Assembly: GCA_012103375.1 (NCBI GenBank)
Contig: WLWX01000001.1
Coordinates: 3,762,492 to 3,826,491 of the forward strand
From: Paracoccaceae bacterium
Lineage (GTDB): Bacteria; Pseudomonadota; Alphaproteobacteria; Rhodobacterales; Rhodobacteraceae
Direction: 5' to 3'
Length of the DNA stretch: 64,000 bases
Shown: positions 26,561-36,092 of the stretch, one piece after another
Position numbering within the stretch: the stretch's first letter is position 1
Layout of the letters: each line of letters opens with the position of its first letter
Made by a program: the position numbers and the translations under genes
The notes under the pieces: generated by a model
The model's input: only the letters and a program-made list of their open reading frames with translations
Told to the model about the DNA's origin: nothing
Databases searched by the model: none

Positions 26561-27688
26561 ATGCCCGCCCTGCGCAACGACATCGACCCTGACGGCTTGC
26601 TGGAATACTCGGTCGTCTTTACCGACCGGTCGCTGAACCACATGAGCGCGCAGTTCCAGACCGTCATGCGCGATATCTCGGGGATGCTGCGCCAGGTCTA
26701 TAACGCTGACGCGGTGGCAATCGTTCCCGGCGGCGGCACCTACGGGATGGAGGCGGTCGCGCGCCAGATTGCCACGGATGAAACCGTGCTGGTCGTGCGC
26801 AACGGCTGGTTCTCGTACCGGTGGAGCCAGATTTTTGAGGCCGGGTCGATCCCGTCGGAAGAACATGTGATGACCGCGCGGCGCACCGGGAACGAGGCGA
26901 CAGCGCCCTTCGCGCCGCCCCCCGCAGCCGAGGTTGCCGCGAAGATCGCCGAGGTTCGGCCCGCAGTCGTGTTCATGCCGCATGTGGAAACCTCGTCAGG
27001 GATTATCCTGCCGGATGACTGGATCAAAGAGGTGGCGGCGGCAGCCCACGCTGTCGGCGCGCTTCTGGTTCTGGATTGCATCGCGTCGGGTTGTGTCTGG
27101 GTGGACATGAAAGCGTTGGGTGTCGATGTGCTGATCTCGGCCCCGCAAAAGGGCTGGTCCGCGTCGCCCGCCGCCGGGCTGGTGATGCTGTCGCAGACCG
27201 CCGTCGAGCGGGTGAAAGCGCGCGCATCGACCAGCTTTTCGGCCGATCTGGGCAAATGGTTGTCGATCATGGAGGCGTTCGAGGGCGGCGGTCATGCCTA
27301 TCACGCCACCATGCCCACCGACGCGCTGCGCGGCTTCCGCGATGCGATGGTCGAAGCGTCAGAGGTCGGCTTTGAAGAACTGAAAGCGGCGCAATGGGAT
27401 CAGGGGAACCGGGTCCGCGCAGCGCTGAGCGCGCGCGGCGTCCGGTCTGTCGCCGCCGAAGGCTTTGGCGCGCCGGGCGTTGTGGTCAGCTATACCTCGG
27501 ACCCCGAGGTTCAGTCTGGCCGGGCCTTCGCTGCCGAAGGGTTTCAGGTCGCCGCAGGTGTCCCATTGCAGGTGGGTGAGGGTGAGGGGTTTTCGACCTT
27601 CCGCATTGGTCTGTTCGGGCTTGATAAGCTGGCAGACGCGGACGCCAGCGTGGCGCGGCTTGAAGCAGCCTTTGATCGGGTATTCTGA
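26561..27688 (+). CDS. Class V aminotransferase (alanine-glyoxylate / serine-pyruvate type)
   Basis: A 375-residue PLP enzyme. The lysine that binds PLP is expected in APQKGWSASPAAGLV, and an aspartate contact in LLVLDCIASG. The N-terminal PGGGTYGMEAVARQI stretch is typical of class V aminotransferases. It would transfer an amino group to glyoxylate or pyruvate; the exact amine is not resolved. It stands alone downstream of a 330-bp gap and convergent to ubiH. Confidence 0.82.
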   Translation: MPALRNDIDPDGLLEYSVVFTDRSLNHMSAQFQTVMRDISGMLRQVYNADAVAIVPGGGTYGMEAVARQIATDETVLVVRNGWFSYRWSQIFEAGSIPSEEHVMTARRTGNEATAPFAPPPAAEVAAKIAEVRPAVVFMPHVETSSGIILPDDWIKEVAAAAHAVGALLVLDCIASGCVWVDMKALGVDVLISAPQKGWSASPAAGLVMLSQTAVERVKARASTSFSADLGKWLSIMEAFEGGGHAYHATMPTDALRGFRDAMVEASEVGFEELKAAQWDQGNRVRAALSARGVRSVAAEGFGAPGVVVSYTSDPEVQSGRAFAAEGFQVAAGVPLQVGEGEGFSTFRIGLFGLDKLADADASVARLEAAFDRVF

Positions 27689-27694
27689 AGCCGC

Positions 27695-28870
27695 CTATCC
27701 GCCAAGTCCGGCCCGGATGACCGCGCGCCGGACCGGCGCCAGATCATGCACCAGCCGCAATCCTTCGACCCGCACCTTCCGCACCCAGCCCGCCCCTGAG
27801 CGGCAAATGCGGTTGTAGGCGTCGATTGCCGCCATCCGGGCACGTATGTCGACCATGCGGGCACGTTCATAGCGTTCCAGCATCGCGGAACTGCCAAGGG
27901 CAACGGGGTCGCTTTTCGCCAGATCGACCAGCGCTGCAACATCTTTCAGTGACGTATTCAGCCCTTGTGCCCCGATTGGCGGAATGACATGCGCAGCCTC
28001 GGCAATCAGTGCCACCCGTCGTGCCGTCAGCATGGTCGCGCGCTGACTGACAACCGGGAACACCGCGCGCGCGCTGTCCAGTTGCAGCGCGCCCAAAACC
28101 CCGCACGACCGGGCGGTTGCGGCGGCTGAAAATGCTGCGTCCTCCAAAGAGGCCAGATCAAGCGCGCGCGGGCCGTCCTCCATCCAGACAACGGCCGAGG
28201 CGGGCCGCCCATCCCGGTCTGGCAGCGGGACAAGCGTAAAGGCCCCGCCACTCGCATAAACCTCGGTCGAGATATCGCTGTGCGCCAGTTCATGGGTTAC
28301 ATCAAAGGCCAGCGCCTTCTGGCCGTAGCGGGTGGTCGCAACCTCGATCCCGCAGGCCTTGCGAACGGCTGACGCATGGCCGTCTGCACCGATCAGCAAC
28401 CGGGCCTCGATCCGCTCTCCGGTATCCAGCGTTGCCCGGACCGAGGCATCGCGCGCCAGAAACCCGCGCAGCGCGGTGCCAAAACGCAATGAGGCGTTTG
28501 GCATATCCGTGATCGCCCGGCACAGGGCGCTGCGCGTGCTGGCGTTGGGCAGGTTCCACCCGAATGGCCCCTCGGCCTCTGGCTGGAAGGTGCGGCTATC
28601 GACGGCGCGCGGCGGATCGCCCGCAGTGTCGATGATACGAAGCTGCGCCAACGGGGTCGCAAGCGGTGCAAGCTGATCCCAAAACCCGATGTCGTCCAGC
28701 AGCGCCTGCGCCGGGCGCAGATAGGCGGTTGAACGAGTGTCTCCACCAGCGTCAGACCCATCCGCGCCGGGATCGACCAGCATGACCTCGAACCCCTGAT
28801 CCGCCAGCGCCGCTGCCGCGATCAGCCCGGCCAGACCACCGCCGGCAATCAGGATATCGCAATGCTGCAT
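27695..28870 (-). CDS. UbiH/UbiF/COQ6-family FAD-dependent hydroxylase
   Basis: A 391-residue flavoprotein monooxygenase. FAD-binding GGGLAGLIAAAALADQG at the start, a DG motif (LIGADGHASAVRK) and the C-terminal AEAAHVIPPIGAQGLNTSL match ring hydroxylases of ubiquinone synthesis. The usual GDAAH is AEAAH here. The gene is followed three bases upstream by the HAD phosphatase on the same strand. Confidence 0.88.
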   Translation of the reverse strand: MQHCDILIAGGGLAGLIAAAALADQGFEVMLVDPGADGSDAGGDTRSTAYLRPAQALLDDIGFWDQLAPLATPLAQLRIIDTAGDPPRAVDSRTFQPEAEGPFGWNLPNASTRSALCRAITDMPNASLRFGTALRGFLARDASVRATLDTGERIEARLLIGADGHASAVRKACGIEVATTRYGQKALAFDVTHELAHSDISTEVYASGGAFTLVPLPDRDGRPASAVVWMEDGPRALDLASLEDAAFSAAATARSCGVLGALQLDSARAVFPVVSQRATMLTARRVALIAEAAHVIPPIGAQGLNTSLKDVAALVDLAKSDPVALGSSAMLERYERARMVDIRARMAAIDAYNRICRSGAGWVRKVRVEGLRLVHDLAPVRRAVIRAGLGG

Positions 28871-28873
28871 CGC

Positions 28874-29545
28874 CTACGCGCCGCCGCCCGCGCCGCCCGG
28901 GGGCGGAGCCACGCGGGTCAGGAAATCCGTCAGATCGGTGGTCTGATGGTGGATGTGGTCGGCAGGTTCGGCCTGGCCGACCAGCACGCATTGCATGCCC
29001 AGCGCATGCGGCACGGCCAGATTGCGCGGGTCATCTTCGAACATCGCGGCACTGGCAGGATCCGTCCCGTCGAGGCCGAAGATAGCCTCGAACGCGGGGG
29101 CTTCGGGTTTGGGGATAAACCCCGTCTCTTCCACGCCATAGACGGCATCGAAGGTCGCGCCCAACTCGCGCGCCTCTAACACGTTCTGCGCATAGGCGAC
29201 ATCACCGTTGGTAAACACGATGCGGCGACCCGGCAGGGCCGCGATACGGTCGGCCAGCACAGGGTCGGGGGTCAGGTCGTCAAACGAAATGTCGTGCACT
29301 TCGGCCAGATAGGGCACCGGGTCGACATCGTGATGCGCCATCAGCCCGGCCAGCGTGGTTCCGTGCTGCGCCCAATAGCTGGCGCGCAGATGGTTTGCGC
29401 GATCATGGTCCACGCCCAGTTCACGCATCACGTAGGCGATCATCCTGACCTCGATCTGATCGAACAGGGCCGCGCTGGGCGGATAAAGCGTGTTGTCCAG
29501 GTCAAAGACCCAATGGCGGAAATGTGCAAAGGCGGATGCTGGCAT
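28874..29545 (-). CDS. HAD-family hydrolase, pyrimidine 5'-nucleotidase-like
   Basis: A 223-residue HAD protein. Motif I is WVFDLDNTLYPP, motif II IVFTNGD, motif III lysine in FIPKPEAPAFE, motif IV MFEDDPRN. This matches the SDT1/pyrimidine 5'-nucleotidase group of Rhodobacterales. The ATG at 29545 gives the expected N-terminus; the frame is open further upstream but lacks domain content. Lies between ubiH and the divergent GntR gene. Confidence 0.85.
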   Translation of the reverse strand: MPASAFAHFRHWVFDLDNTLYPPSAALFDQIEVRMIAYVMRELGVDHDRANHLRASYWAQHGTTLAGLMAHHDVDPVPYLAEVHDISFDDLTPDPVLADRIAALPGRRIVFTNGDVAYAQNVLEARELGATFDAVYGVEETGFIPKPEAPAFEAIFGLDGTDPASAAMFEDDPRNLAVPHALGMQCVLVGQAEPADHIHHQTTDLTDFLTRVAPPPGGAGGGA

Positions 29546-29649
29546 GGGCCGGACGCTATCCCCGCGCCGGGGCCGCGACAAGAGCGCGTCTTGCCGCGCC
29601 CTGTTCACGCCGCCTAGGGTGGCGCGACACTGCTTTGAAAGGTCTGGCA

Positions 29650-30291
29650 ATGGCCCGCACTCCGACACCCAAAGACGCCTATGAAATGATCCTTGCTGCG
29701 ATCGACACCGGCACGTTCCGCCCCGGCGACCGGCTGGTCGAAAGCGATCTGGCCGACCGGTTCGAGGTTTCCCGCACCCCGATCCGCGAGGCTCTGCAGC
29801 GGCTGGAAACCCAAAGCCTGCTGGTGCGCGACGGGCGCAGCCTGATCGTGGCGTCGCTGGATCACAACCAAATGGCCGAGCTTTACGCCGTGCGCGCCGA
29901 GCTTGAGGCCCTGGCCGCAAGGCTGGCCGCCCGCCATGCCACCGTTGAAGAGGTGCGCGTTTTGGCCGGTCTGGTCGAAGAAGACCGCCAGTTACTGGGC
30001 GATCCTGACGCTTTGGCGCGTGCCAATCGACGGTTTCACGAACAGGTGCATCTGGCCTCGCACAATCGCTATCTGGTGCAGCAGTTGAACCTTGTGCATC
30101 GATCAATGGCGCTGATGGCGACAACCTCGCTGGCGGTGGAAGGGCGCGGCGCGGTGGCGCTGGACGAACACGCGGCGATTGTCGCCGCAATCAGGGCCGG
30201 AGATGGCGATGCGGCGGATGCAGCGTTGCGGGCGCATATTTCGATGGCGTTTGAAACCCGCCTGCGCCGCGTTGCGGGTGTCGTGCAATAG
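29650..30291 (+). CDS. GntR-family regulator (FadR/FCD type)
   Basis: A 213-residue regulator. The winged helix (PGDRLVESDLADRFEVSRTPIREALQRLE) is followed by an FCD all-helical ligand domain with conserved polar residues (RANRRFHEQVHLASHNRYL; DEHAAIVAAIRAGDG). ATG at 29650 gives the normal N-terminus MARTPTPKDAYEMI. The target is not evident; it is divergent from the HAD hydrolase gene. Confidence 0.85.
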   Translation: MARTPTPKDAYEMILAAIDTGTFRPGDRLVESDLADRFEVSRTPIREALQRLETQSLLVRDGRSLIVASLDHNQMAELYAVRAELEALAARLAARHATVEEVRVLAGLVEEDRQLLGDPDALARANRRFHEQVHLASHNRYLVQQLNLVHRSMALMATTSLAVEGRGAVALDEHAAIVAAIRAGDGDAADAALRAHISMAFETRLRRVAGVVQ

Positions 30292-30427
30292 CGGCGATCG
30301 CGGAGCTGAGCGGACCGGCCAAACCGTTGTCGGACGCTGATTTTCGGGGCGGGCCTGGGGGCTGGTGGGCACTTCGATCAGATCGCGATGCCGCCGCACA
30401 AAGGGAGGCGCGGCTCCTGACCAGAGC

Positions 30428-30886
30428 CTACCCAATCGGCCCTGTCAGCCGCTCTTCGCTCAGCAGCACGTTCGCCTCAACCTCTCCGACGCCCGGCAGG
30501 GTCATGATGCGGCGGCGCAGGATGCGTTCGAAATCTGCAATGTCGCGTGCCACGACGCGCAGGCGGTAATCGTAAAGACCAAGGACGTGTTCGACGGTCT
30601 GAACCTCGGGAATTGCGCTTAGCGCGCGTTCAACATCGCCCAGCGCGGTGCGTCCGCGCAGCGCCAGTTTGACGCCCAGGAACACGGTGACGCCAAGGCC
30701 CAGCGCTTCCAGATCCAGATCAAGCCGCTTGCGGGCGATCAGCCCCGCCGCGTTCAGACGTTTCAGCCGCCGCCATGCAGCTGGCTGTGACAGGCCGACC
30801 GCACGCCCCAGCGCCCCGGCCCCCTGCCCCGCATCGCGACGAAGTTCTCGCAGGATCGCCCGGTCGGTATCATCCAGGTCGATCAT
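30428..30886 (-). CDS. Lrp/AsnC-family regulator, second of a tandem pair
   Basis: A 152-residue Lrp-type protein: helix-turn-helix (LDDTDRAILRELRRDAGQ, GLSQPAAWRRLKRL) and a C-terminal RAM ligand domain (VEHVLGLYDYRLRVVARDI). Its start overlaps the stop of the upstream Lrp gene by four bases, so the two are cotranscribed and could form mixed oligomers. Confidence 0.88.
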   Translation of the reverse strand: MIDLDDTDRAILRELRRDAGQGAGALGRAVGLSQPAAWRRLKRLNAAGLIARKRLDLDLEALGLGVTVFLGVKLALRGRTALGDVERALSAIPEVQTVEHVLGLYDYRLRVVARDIADFERILRRRIMTLPGVGEVEANVLLSEERLTGPIG

Positions 30887-31338
30887 ATCGGCAGGTCCGT
30901 CGCGGTCTTGATCGTAGCGACATGCATCAATGCCTCGATATCCGCGATATGGGGAAGGCGTAGGATGCGGGTGCGCCAGACCTGCTGATAATGGGTCATG
31001 TCGCGCGCGATCACCTTCAGGCGCAGATCGACGCGGCCCAGGAAGGTCTGGATTTCCAGCACCTCGGGGATCCGCCGCGCCTCGGCCATCACATCGTCGA
31101 AGGCATTGGCGGCGGTTTTGTCCAGCGTGACCCTAAGCGAAACCTCAACCGAATAGCCCAGCGCCGCCCAGTCGATATCGGCCACCGTCGCCCGGATCAC
31201 GCCTGCGTCCTTCATCCGCTGCACCCGACGCCATGCAACAGCGGATGAGGTGCCGACCCGTTCGGCCAATTCCGCAGATCCGATATCCGGGTCTGCCTGC
31301 AGATTGCGCAGAACGCGGCGGTCGAGATCGTCTAGCAT
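30883..31338 (-). CDS. Lrp/AsnC-family regulator, first of a tandem pair
   Basis: A 151-residue Lrp-type protein with helix-turn-helix (LDDLDRRVLRNLQADPDIGS, GTSSAVAWRRVQRM) and RAM domain (IQTFLGRVDLRLKVIARDM). It is divergent from ilvC across a 134-bp AT-rich gap. Control of branched-chain amino acid synthesis is a reasonable inference from this placement. Confidence 0.88.
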   Translation of the reverse strand: MLDDLDRRVLRNLQADPDIGSAELAERVGTSSAVAWRRVQRMKDAGVIRATVADIDWAALGYSVEVSLRVTLDKTAANAFDDVMAEARRIPEVLEIQTFLGRVDLRLKVIARDMTHYQQVWRTRILRLPHIADIEALMHVATIKTATDLPI

Positions 31339-31406
31339 GGTTTTTTCCAGTTTTTGCGATATTGCGAATGATATTTCATTCCATCTGATGAATTTGTCAA
31401 ACCTAA

Positions 31407-32495
<1,089 letters not shown>

Positions 32496-32508
32496 GCAAG
32501 ATCAGATT

Positions 32509-32538
32509 GACCCCGGCCAGGCGCCGGGGTCTTTCGTT
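32509..32538 (+). terminator. Intrinsic terminator of ilvC
   Basis: GACCCCGGC (32509-32517) pairs with GCCGGGGTC (32523-32531) around a 5-nt loop, followed by the T-rich TTTCGTTT. Confidence 0.85.
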
Positions 32539-32808
32539 TGATACGACGCCCACCTCCCCGATCCGCTGTTCCTGGCTGAGGCCCTCGCTGTGGCCGGCGG
32601 CAATCTGAGTGGCGCTGCTGGGTAGGTGCTGGACCGGCTGTTGGTCGTCGCCATGGCCTGATAATGAACGGCGAATTGCTTAGGGTCAGGACCCATTAAT
32701 CCGACACCGCTGGCGTCAAATCAGGGCGCTGTCACCACACAATGTCCCGGATGAAAACAGCGCGCCGAATCGGCGCGCCATTAAATCGGCACATTCAATG
32801 AACGGGCG
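32532..32808. other. Intergenic region between ilvC and the L,D-transpeptidase
   Basis: After the terminator, about 150 bp show no supported gene. The stretch may be a decayed coding remnant, but frames are broken. The second copy of the 42-bp repeat lies at 32681-32722. Confidence 0.4.
32681..32722. repeat. 42-bp dispersed repeat, copy 2
   Basis: Matches 26229-26270 with one mismatch (CCGACACC versus CCGGCACC), same orientation. Intergenic in both places; possible insertion-sequence relic. Confidence 0.75.
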
Positions 32809-34464
32809 TCAGCTGTTGGCGGCACCAACGACGACGCCCTGATCTTCCAGCGCGCGCAGAATCTCGGCATCGCGGCCATAGATATCGCGGCGATAATGCG
32901 CCTTGCCGCGCGCGTCGGTAAAGACGGTGCGATAGACGATGTGAACCGGGATTTTCTGGTCCAAATCGACCCGTGCCTCGCGCCCGGATTCAAGGCGCGT
33001 GTGGAAGAACTTGATCGGGTCATCGGTCTGACGCGCCAGCACCGTATAGGCAAAATCGAACGGATCGTTCAGGCGGATACAGCCGTGGCTGAAGGCGCGG
33101 ACCTCACGCTCGAACAGGTTTTTGGCGGGGGTGTCGTGCAGATAGATGTTGTGCTTGTTCGGGAACATGAACTTGACCCGGCCCAGCGCATTGCGCGGCC
33201 CGGACGGCTGGCTCATCGCGAAGGGAAAGCTGCGCGCCGAATAGGCGTTGAAATTGACCGAGCCGCGGTTGACCACGCGCCCACGCGAATCCGTCACCCG
33301 CAGATGGCTGACCGCATAAGGGTTGGCCTGCAGTTTGGGCAGGTATTCCTTGGTTACGATCGAGCGGGGCACGAACCACTGCGGATTGATGACCAGATGC
33401 TCCATCTCGTCCGAAAACTCTGGGCTGCGACGCCCTGACTGATCCTTGCCGATCACGCTGCGGGTGCGGAAAGTCACCTTGTCATCGTCGATGATCGCGG
33501 CGCTGAAATCGGTGAGGTTGACCCAGACATGCCGGTCGCCGCGCGGGATGTTCATCCAACGCTCACGCTCCATCGCGACCAGGATCTGGCCAAGGCGGTC
33601 CTTGGCGGATTTGTTCAACTCGGCAATGGTGCTGGCACCGGCTTCGCCATCGGCTTCCAACCCGTGGTCAAACTGGAACCCATAGATCGCACGCTCGATG
33701 TTTGCGTCGAATTCGGTACGGGCGTTGTTTTCCAGATACCCCATTGCGATCAAACGGTTACGAAGCGCGATCACGGCCTCTCCGGTGTCGCCGCGCGACA
33801 GGCTGGTGCTGCCGATTTTCGGGCCCCAGCCACCCTGCTGGATCAGCGTCTCCAACCGCAGCTTTTCTTTCATCAGCCGCGCATATTCAGGCGCGCGTGG
33901 CATCAGGGTGCGGAAGAATGTCGTCGGCGACGAATCGAGGAACGTGTCCAAGATCTCGCGCCGGTCACGCACCGGCACGTCGCGCTTGATATCGCGCACA
34001 ACTTTGCCCGGCGTCAGAATTCCGGTCTGAATGTCCTGAGCGTAGCGCAGGAACGCAATGGTCAGATCAACCTCCAGGCGACCCCGGTCGCGGTCACTGC
34101 GCGCGGCCGCCATCTGCGCTTCCAGCGCGTCCGGCTGGTAACGCCCCGACGGCAACCCGTGGATCGACGCTGAGGAGACTGCATACAGCAACGCCGCCCG
34201 GCGATCCCGGTCATCTTCGTCCGCACCGGTCCAGATCGCCTGATACCCGGTGTCGCGGTAGAACTGCGCCACAACCTCGTCCCCGGAAGCGCGCGCCGCG
34301 ACGGCCTGTTTGAAAGCCGTCACCTCGGCATCGGTCACCGAAATGGCTGGTGTCGGCGAAGAATGCGTTGATTGCGCGGCACCCGGCGCGGGAACAAATG
34401 CCCCTGCCATCAGTGCGGCAGTCGAAACGAATGTGAAGCGGCGTATCAGGGACGACAGATGCAT
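32809..34464 (-). CDS. L,D-transpeptidase (YcbB/LdtD-like) with peptidoglycan-binding domain
   Basis: A 551-residue exported protein with signal MHLSSLIRRFTFVSTAALMAG. A scaffold region is followed by a peptidoglycan-binding domain (SRGDTGEAVIALRNRLIAMGYL ... YGFQFDHGLEADG) and the YkuD catalytic domain with active-site motif SHGCIRLNDP. It would form 3-3 cross-links or attach proteins in the cell wall. It is divergent from a DUF882 peptidase-like gene, a pairing common in alphaproteobacteria. Confidence 0.92.
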   Translation of the reverse strand: MHLSSLIRRFTFVSTAALMAGAFVPAPGAAQSTHSSPTPAISVTDAEVTAFKQAVAARASGDEVVAQFYRDTGYQAIWTGADEDDRDRRAALLYAVSSASIHGLPSGRYQPDALEAQMAAARSDRDRGRLEVDLTIAFLRYAQDIQTGILTPGKVVRDIKRDVPVRDRREILDTFLDSSPTTFFRTLMPRAPEYARLMKEKLRLETLIQQGGWGPKIGSTSLSRGDTGEAVIALRNRLIAMGYLENNARTEFDANIERAIYGFQFDHGLEADGEAGASTIAELNKSAKDRLGQILVAMERERWMNIPRGDRHVWVNLTDFSAAIIDDDKVTFRTRSVIGKDQSGRRSPEFSDEMEHLVINPQWFVPRSIVTKEYLPKLQANPYAVSHLRVTDSRGRVVNRGSVNFNAYSARSFPFAMSQPSGPRNALGRVKFMFPNKHNIYLHDTPAKNLFEREVRAFSHGCIRLNDPFDFAYTVLARQTDDPIKFFHTRLESGREARVDLDQKIPVHIVYRTVFTDARGKAHYRRDIYGRDAEILRALEDQGVVVGAANS

Positions 34465-34841
34465 TGTGACTCACTCGGCTAACTGTGCGGACAGGGCGAT
34501 TCCTCTGTCCTATTACAGCCAGTTTACACAGCCGTCCAATAGAGACGGATCACGGTTACGCCAGCAGCATCATCATCAGGCCTCACTGCCCCCGGCCCCG
34601 GCGAAATACAAGCCCAACCCGGGTATGTCGTTGCGCCTGAACCGCAGGCACAATTGCGAATATTTCAAATCACTTGCCAGATCAGCAATTTTTCGCCTAT
34701 CTTTCGCCCCAATCGGTGATATGGCCCCAGCCCCCTTGGTCAATCGTTACGCTTGTGTCATAAGCCGAGAGCACCTGGGGATGAGGTGGTAGCAACGCTG
34801 CGAATAATGCGGCAACAGGTAAGCGACGGGACACGCTGATC
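34465..34841. other. Divergent intergenic region
   Basis: 377 bp between the L,D-transpeptidase and DUF882 genes. It must hold both promoters; no clear palindrome, RNA gene or supported small frame was found. Confidence 0.4.
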
Positions 34842-35405
34842 ATGACAACGAACGAATGCCTGAGCAGGCGCAAACTTCTAAGCATCTTCGCAGCGACAGC
34901 GGTTGTCGCAGCCCCCACATACTCCAACGCATTTGGCATCCTTCGCGGCGCAGGCGATGTCCGCCGCGTCCGCATGTACAATGGCCGCACCGGTGAAAGC
35001 CTGAATTCGATCTACTGGGTCGACGGCAAATACGTCAAAGAGGCGTTGCGCGAAATTAACTTCTTCATGCGCGACTGGCGCACCAACGACATCCGCAATA
35101 TCGACACGCGTTCGATCGACATCATGTCAGCATCGCATCGCCTGCTGCGTGTGCGTGAGCCGTATCTGCTGCTTTCGGGCTACCGTTCGCCAAAAACCAA
35201 CGCGATGCTTCGTTCGCGGTCGCGCAACGTTGCAAAGAATTCTCTGCACATGAAAGGCCAGGCAGCCGATCTTCGGATGAAGTCACGCTCGGTCTCGCAA
35301 GTGGCGCGTGCAGCGGCGGCCTGTAACTCCGGCGGTGTTGGCCGGTATTCGGGCAGCAACTTCACCCATGTCGATTGTGGCGCAGTGCGCACCTGGGGAC
35401 GCTGA
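34842..35405 (+). CDS. DUF882 / YcbK-like murein endopeptidase
   Basis: A 187-residue protein with a Tat-like signal (LSRRKLLSIFAATAVVAAPTYSNA) and a peptidase M15-type domain. Zinc ligand candidates are SLHMKGQAADLR (H, D) and FTHVDCG (H). Such proteins trim peptidoglycan cross-links. Divergent from the L,D-transpeptidase, followed by terminators. Confidence 0.85.
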   Translation: MTTNECLSRRKLLSIFAATAVVAAPTYSNAFGILRGAGDVRRVRMYNGRTGESLNSIYWVDGKYVKEALREINFFMRDWRTNDIRNIDTRSIDIMSASHRLLRVREPYLLLSGYRSPKTNAMLRSRSRNVAKNSLHMKGQAADLRMKSRSVSQVARAAAACNSGGVGRYSGSNFTHVDCGAVRTWGR

Positions 35406-35434
35406 ACCCAAATCCAGTCCGGCAATCACGATTT

Positions 35435-35466
35435 AGCCCGCGCAGGAAACTGACGCGGGCTTTCTT
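35435..35466 (+). terminator. Intrinsic terminator after DUF882 gene
   Basis: AGCCCGCG (35435-35442) pairs with CGCGGGCT (35454-35461), followed by TTCTTCT. Confidence 0.75.
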
Positions 35467-35510
35467 CTGCGCGGAATTGCGCAATCTAAGGATGATACAC
35501 ACAGCAAAAA

Positions 35511-35535
35511 GGCCGCATAAGTGCGGCCCATTCTT
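35511..35535. terminator. Second hairpin, possibly bidirectional terminator
   Basis: GGCCGCA (35511-35517) and TGCGGCC (35522-35528) form a 7-bp stem with a 4-nt loop, A-rich on the left (AAAAA) and T-rich on the right (CATTCTTT). It could stop transcription from both sides, including from the small minus-strand peptide gene. Confidence 0.65.
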
Positions 35536-35622
35536 TGACGTGCACGACATATGCGCACATCTATCACTGTGACTTGGCCACCCGCATAGTTCCCGGGCAG
35601 GTCAAATCAGATCAAACGCGGC

Positions 35623-35730
35623 TCAATTGCCTTGTCTAAGGCAGAACTTATTATAGCTGATGCAGCCCTGGGCAATCCCGGAAAGGTTGGCAACGCGCAC
35701 CGCGGTCGGTTTGATATAGGCTTTTTTCAT
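35623..35730 (-). CDS. 35-residue peptide, RiPP-precursor-like (peptide 1)
   Basis: A small minus-strand gene with GGAGA placed 7 nt before the ATG. The product begins MKKAYIKPTAVRVANLSGIA and ends in a 13-residue tail with two cysteines (C-x6-C). The leader resembles peptide 2 at 52166-52258: both have MKKA, KP at 7-8, V at 11, NLS at 15-17, then two cysteines. The Y-x-x-P pattern resembles leaders bound by PqqD-like recognition domains in lasso peptide systems. It is divergent from the type I secretion ATPase. No maturation enzyme is adjacent; the HprK-like/PqqD fusion lies 11 kb away. Coding status is inferred from ribosome site and similarity to peptide 2. Confidence 0.6.
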   Translation of the reverse strand: MKKAYIKPTAVRVANLSGIAQGCISYNKFCLRQGN

Positions 35731-36092
35731 GTCGCAGTCTCCAATTGCCAGCAATATTGCCGACGGTCGGCCATCAGGTTATTGCAATCCAATTGCAAAA
35801 TCCGAGGCTTTCGGGCCTCAATTCATCGTTTGTTAATATTGGTTGCCAAATCGCCACGAAATCTGACGCAAAAGGGGAAGAATGAAGTGCCTCTACGCCA
35901 TTTTTTAACCATATCACACGCTTAACGTCGGCAAGCCGTTGCCGTTGCGACCGCAAGTTGATTGAACCTCTGGTGAACGACTGCGGGCGCATCTATCGAC
36001 AGGGCATCATGTAAGCCCGCTCTGCCAGGTCGGCGCGACTGTTGTTTAAGGGTACCCGAGTTCAGATCAGACTGAAAACATTACAGGAACAC
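35731..36092. other. Intergenic region before the type I secretion operon
   Basis: AT-rich in part; must hold promoters for peptide 1 (minus) and the secretion operon (plus). A short hairpin GAGGC/GCCTC lies near 35802-35817. No other gene is supported. Confidence 0.4.

Noticed and set aside
35882-35908. Eight-codon frame after a GGGGAAGA sequence
   Set aside because: Too short to support and no similarity to the two peptide genes.
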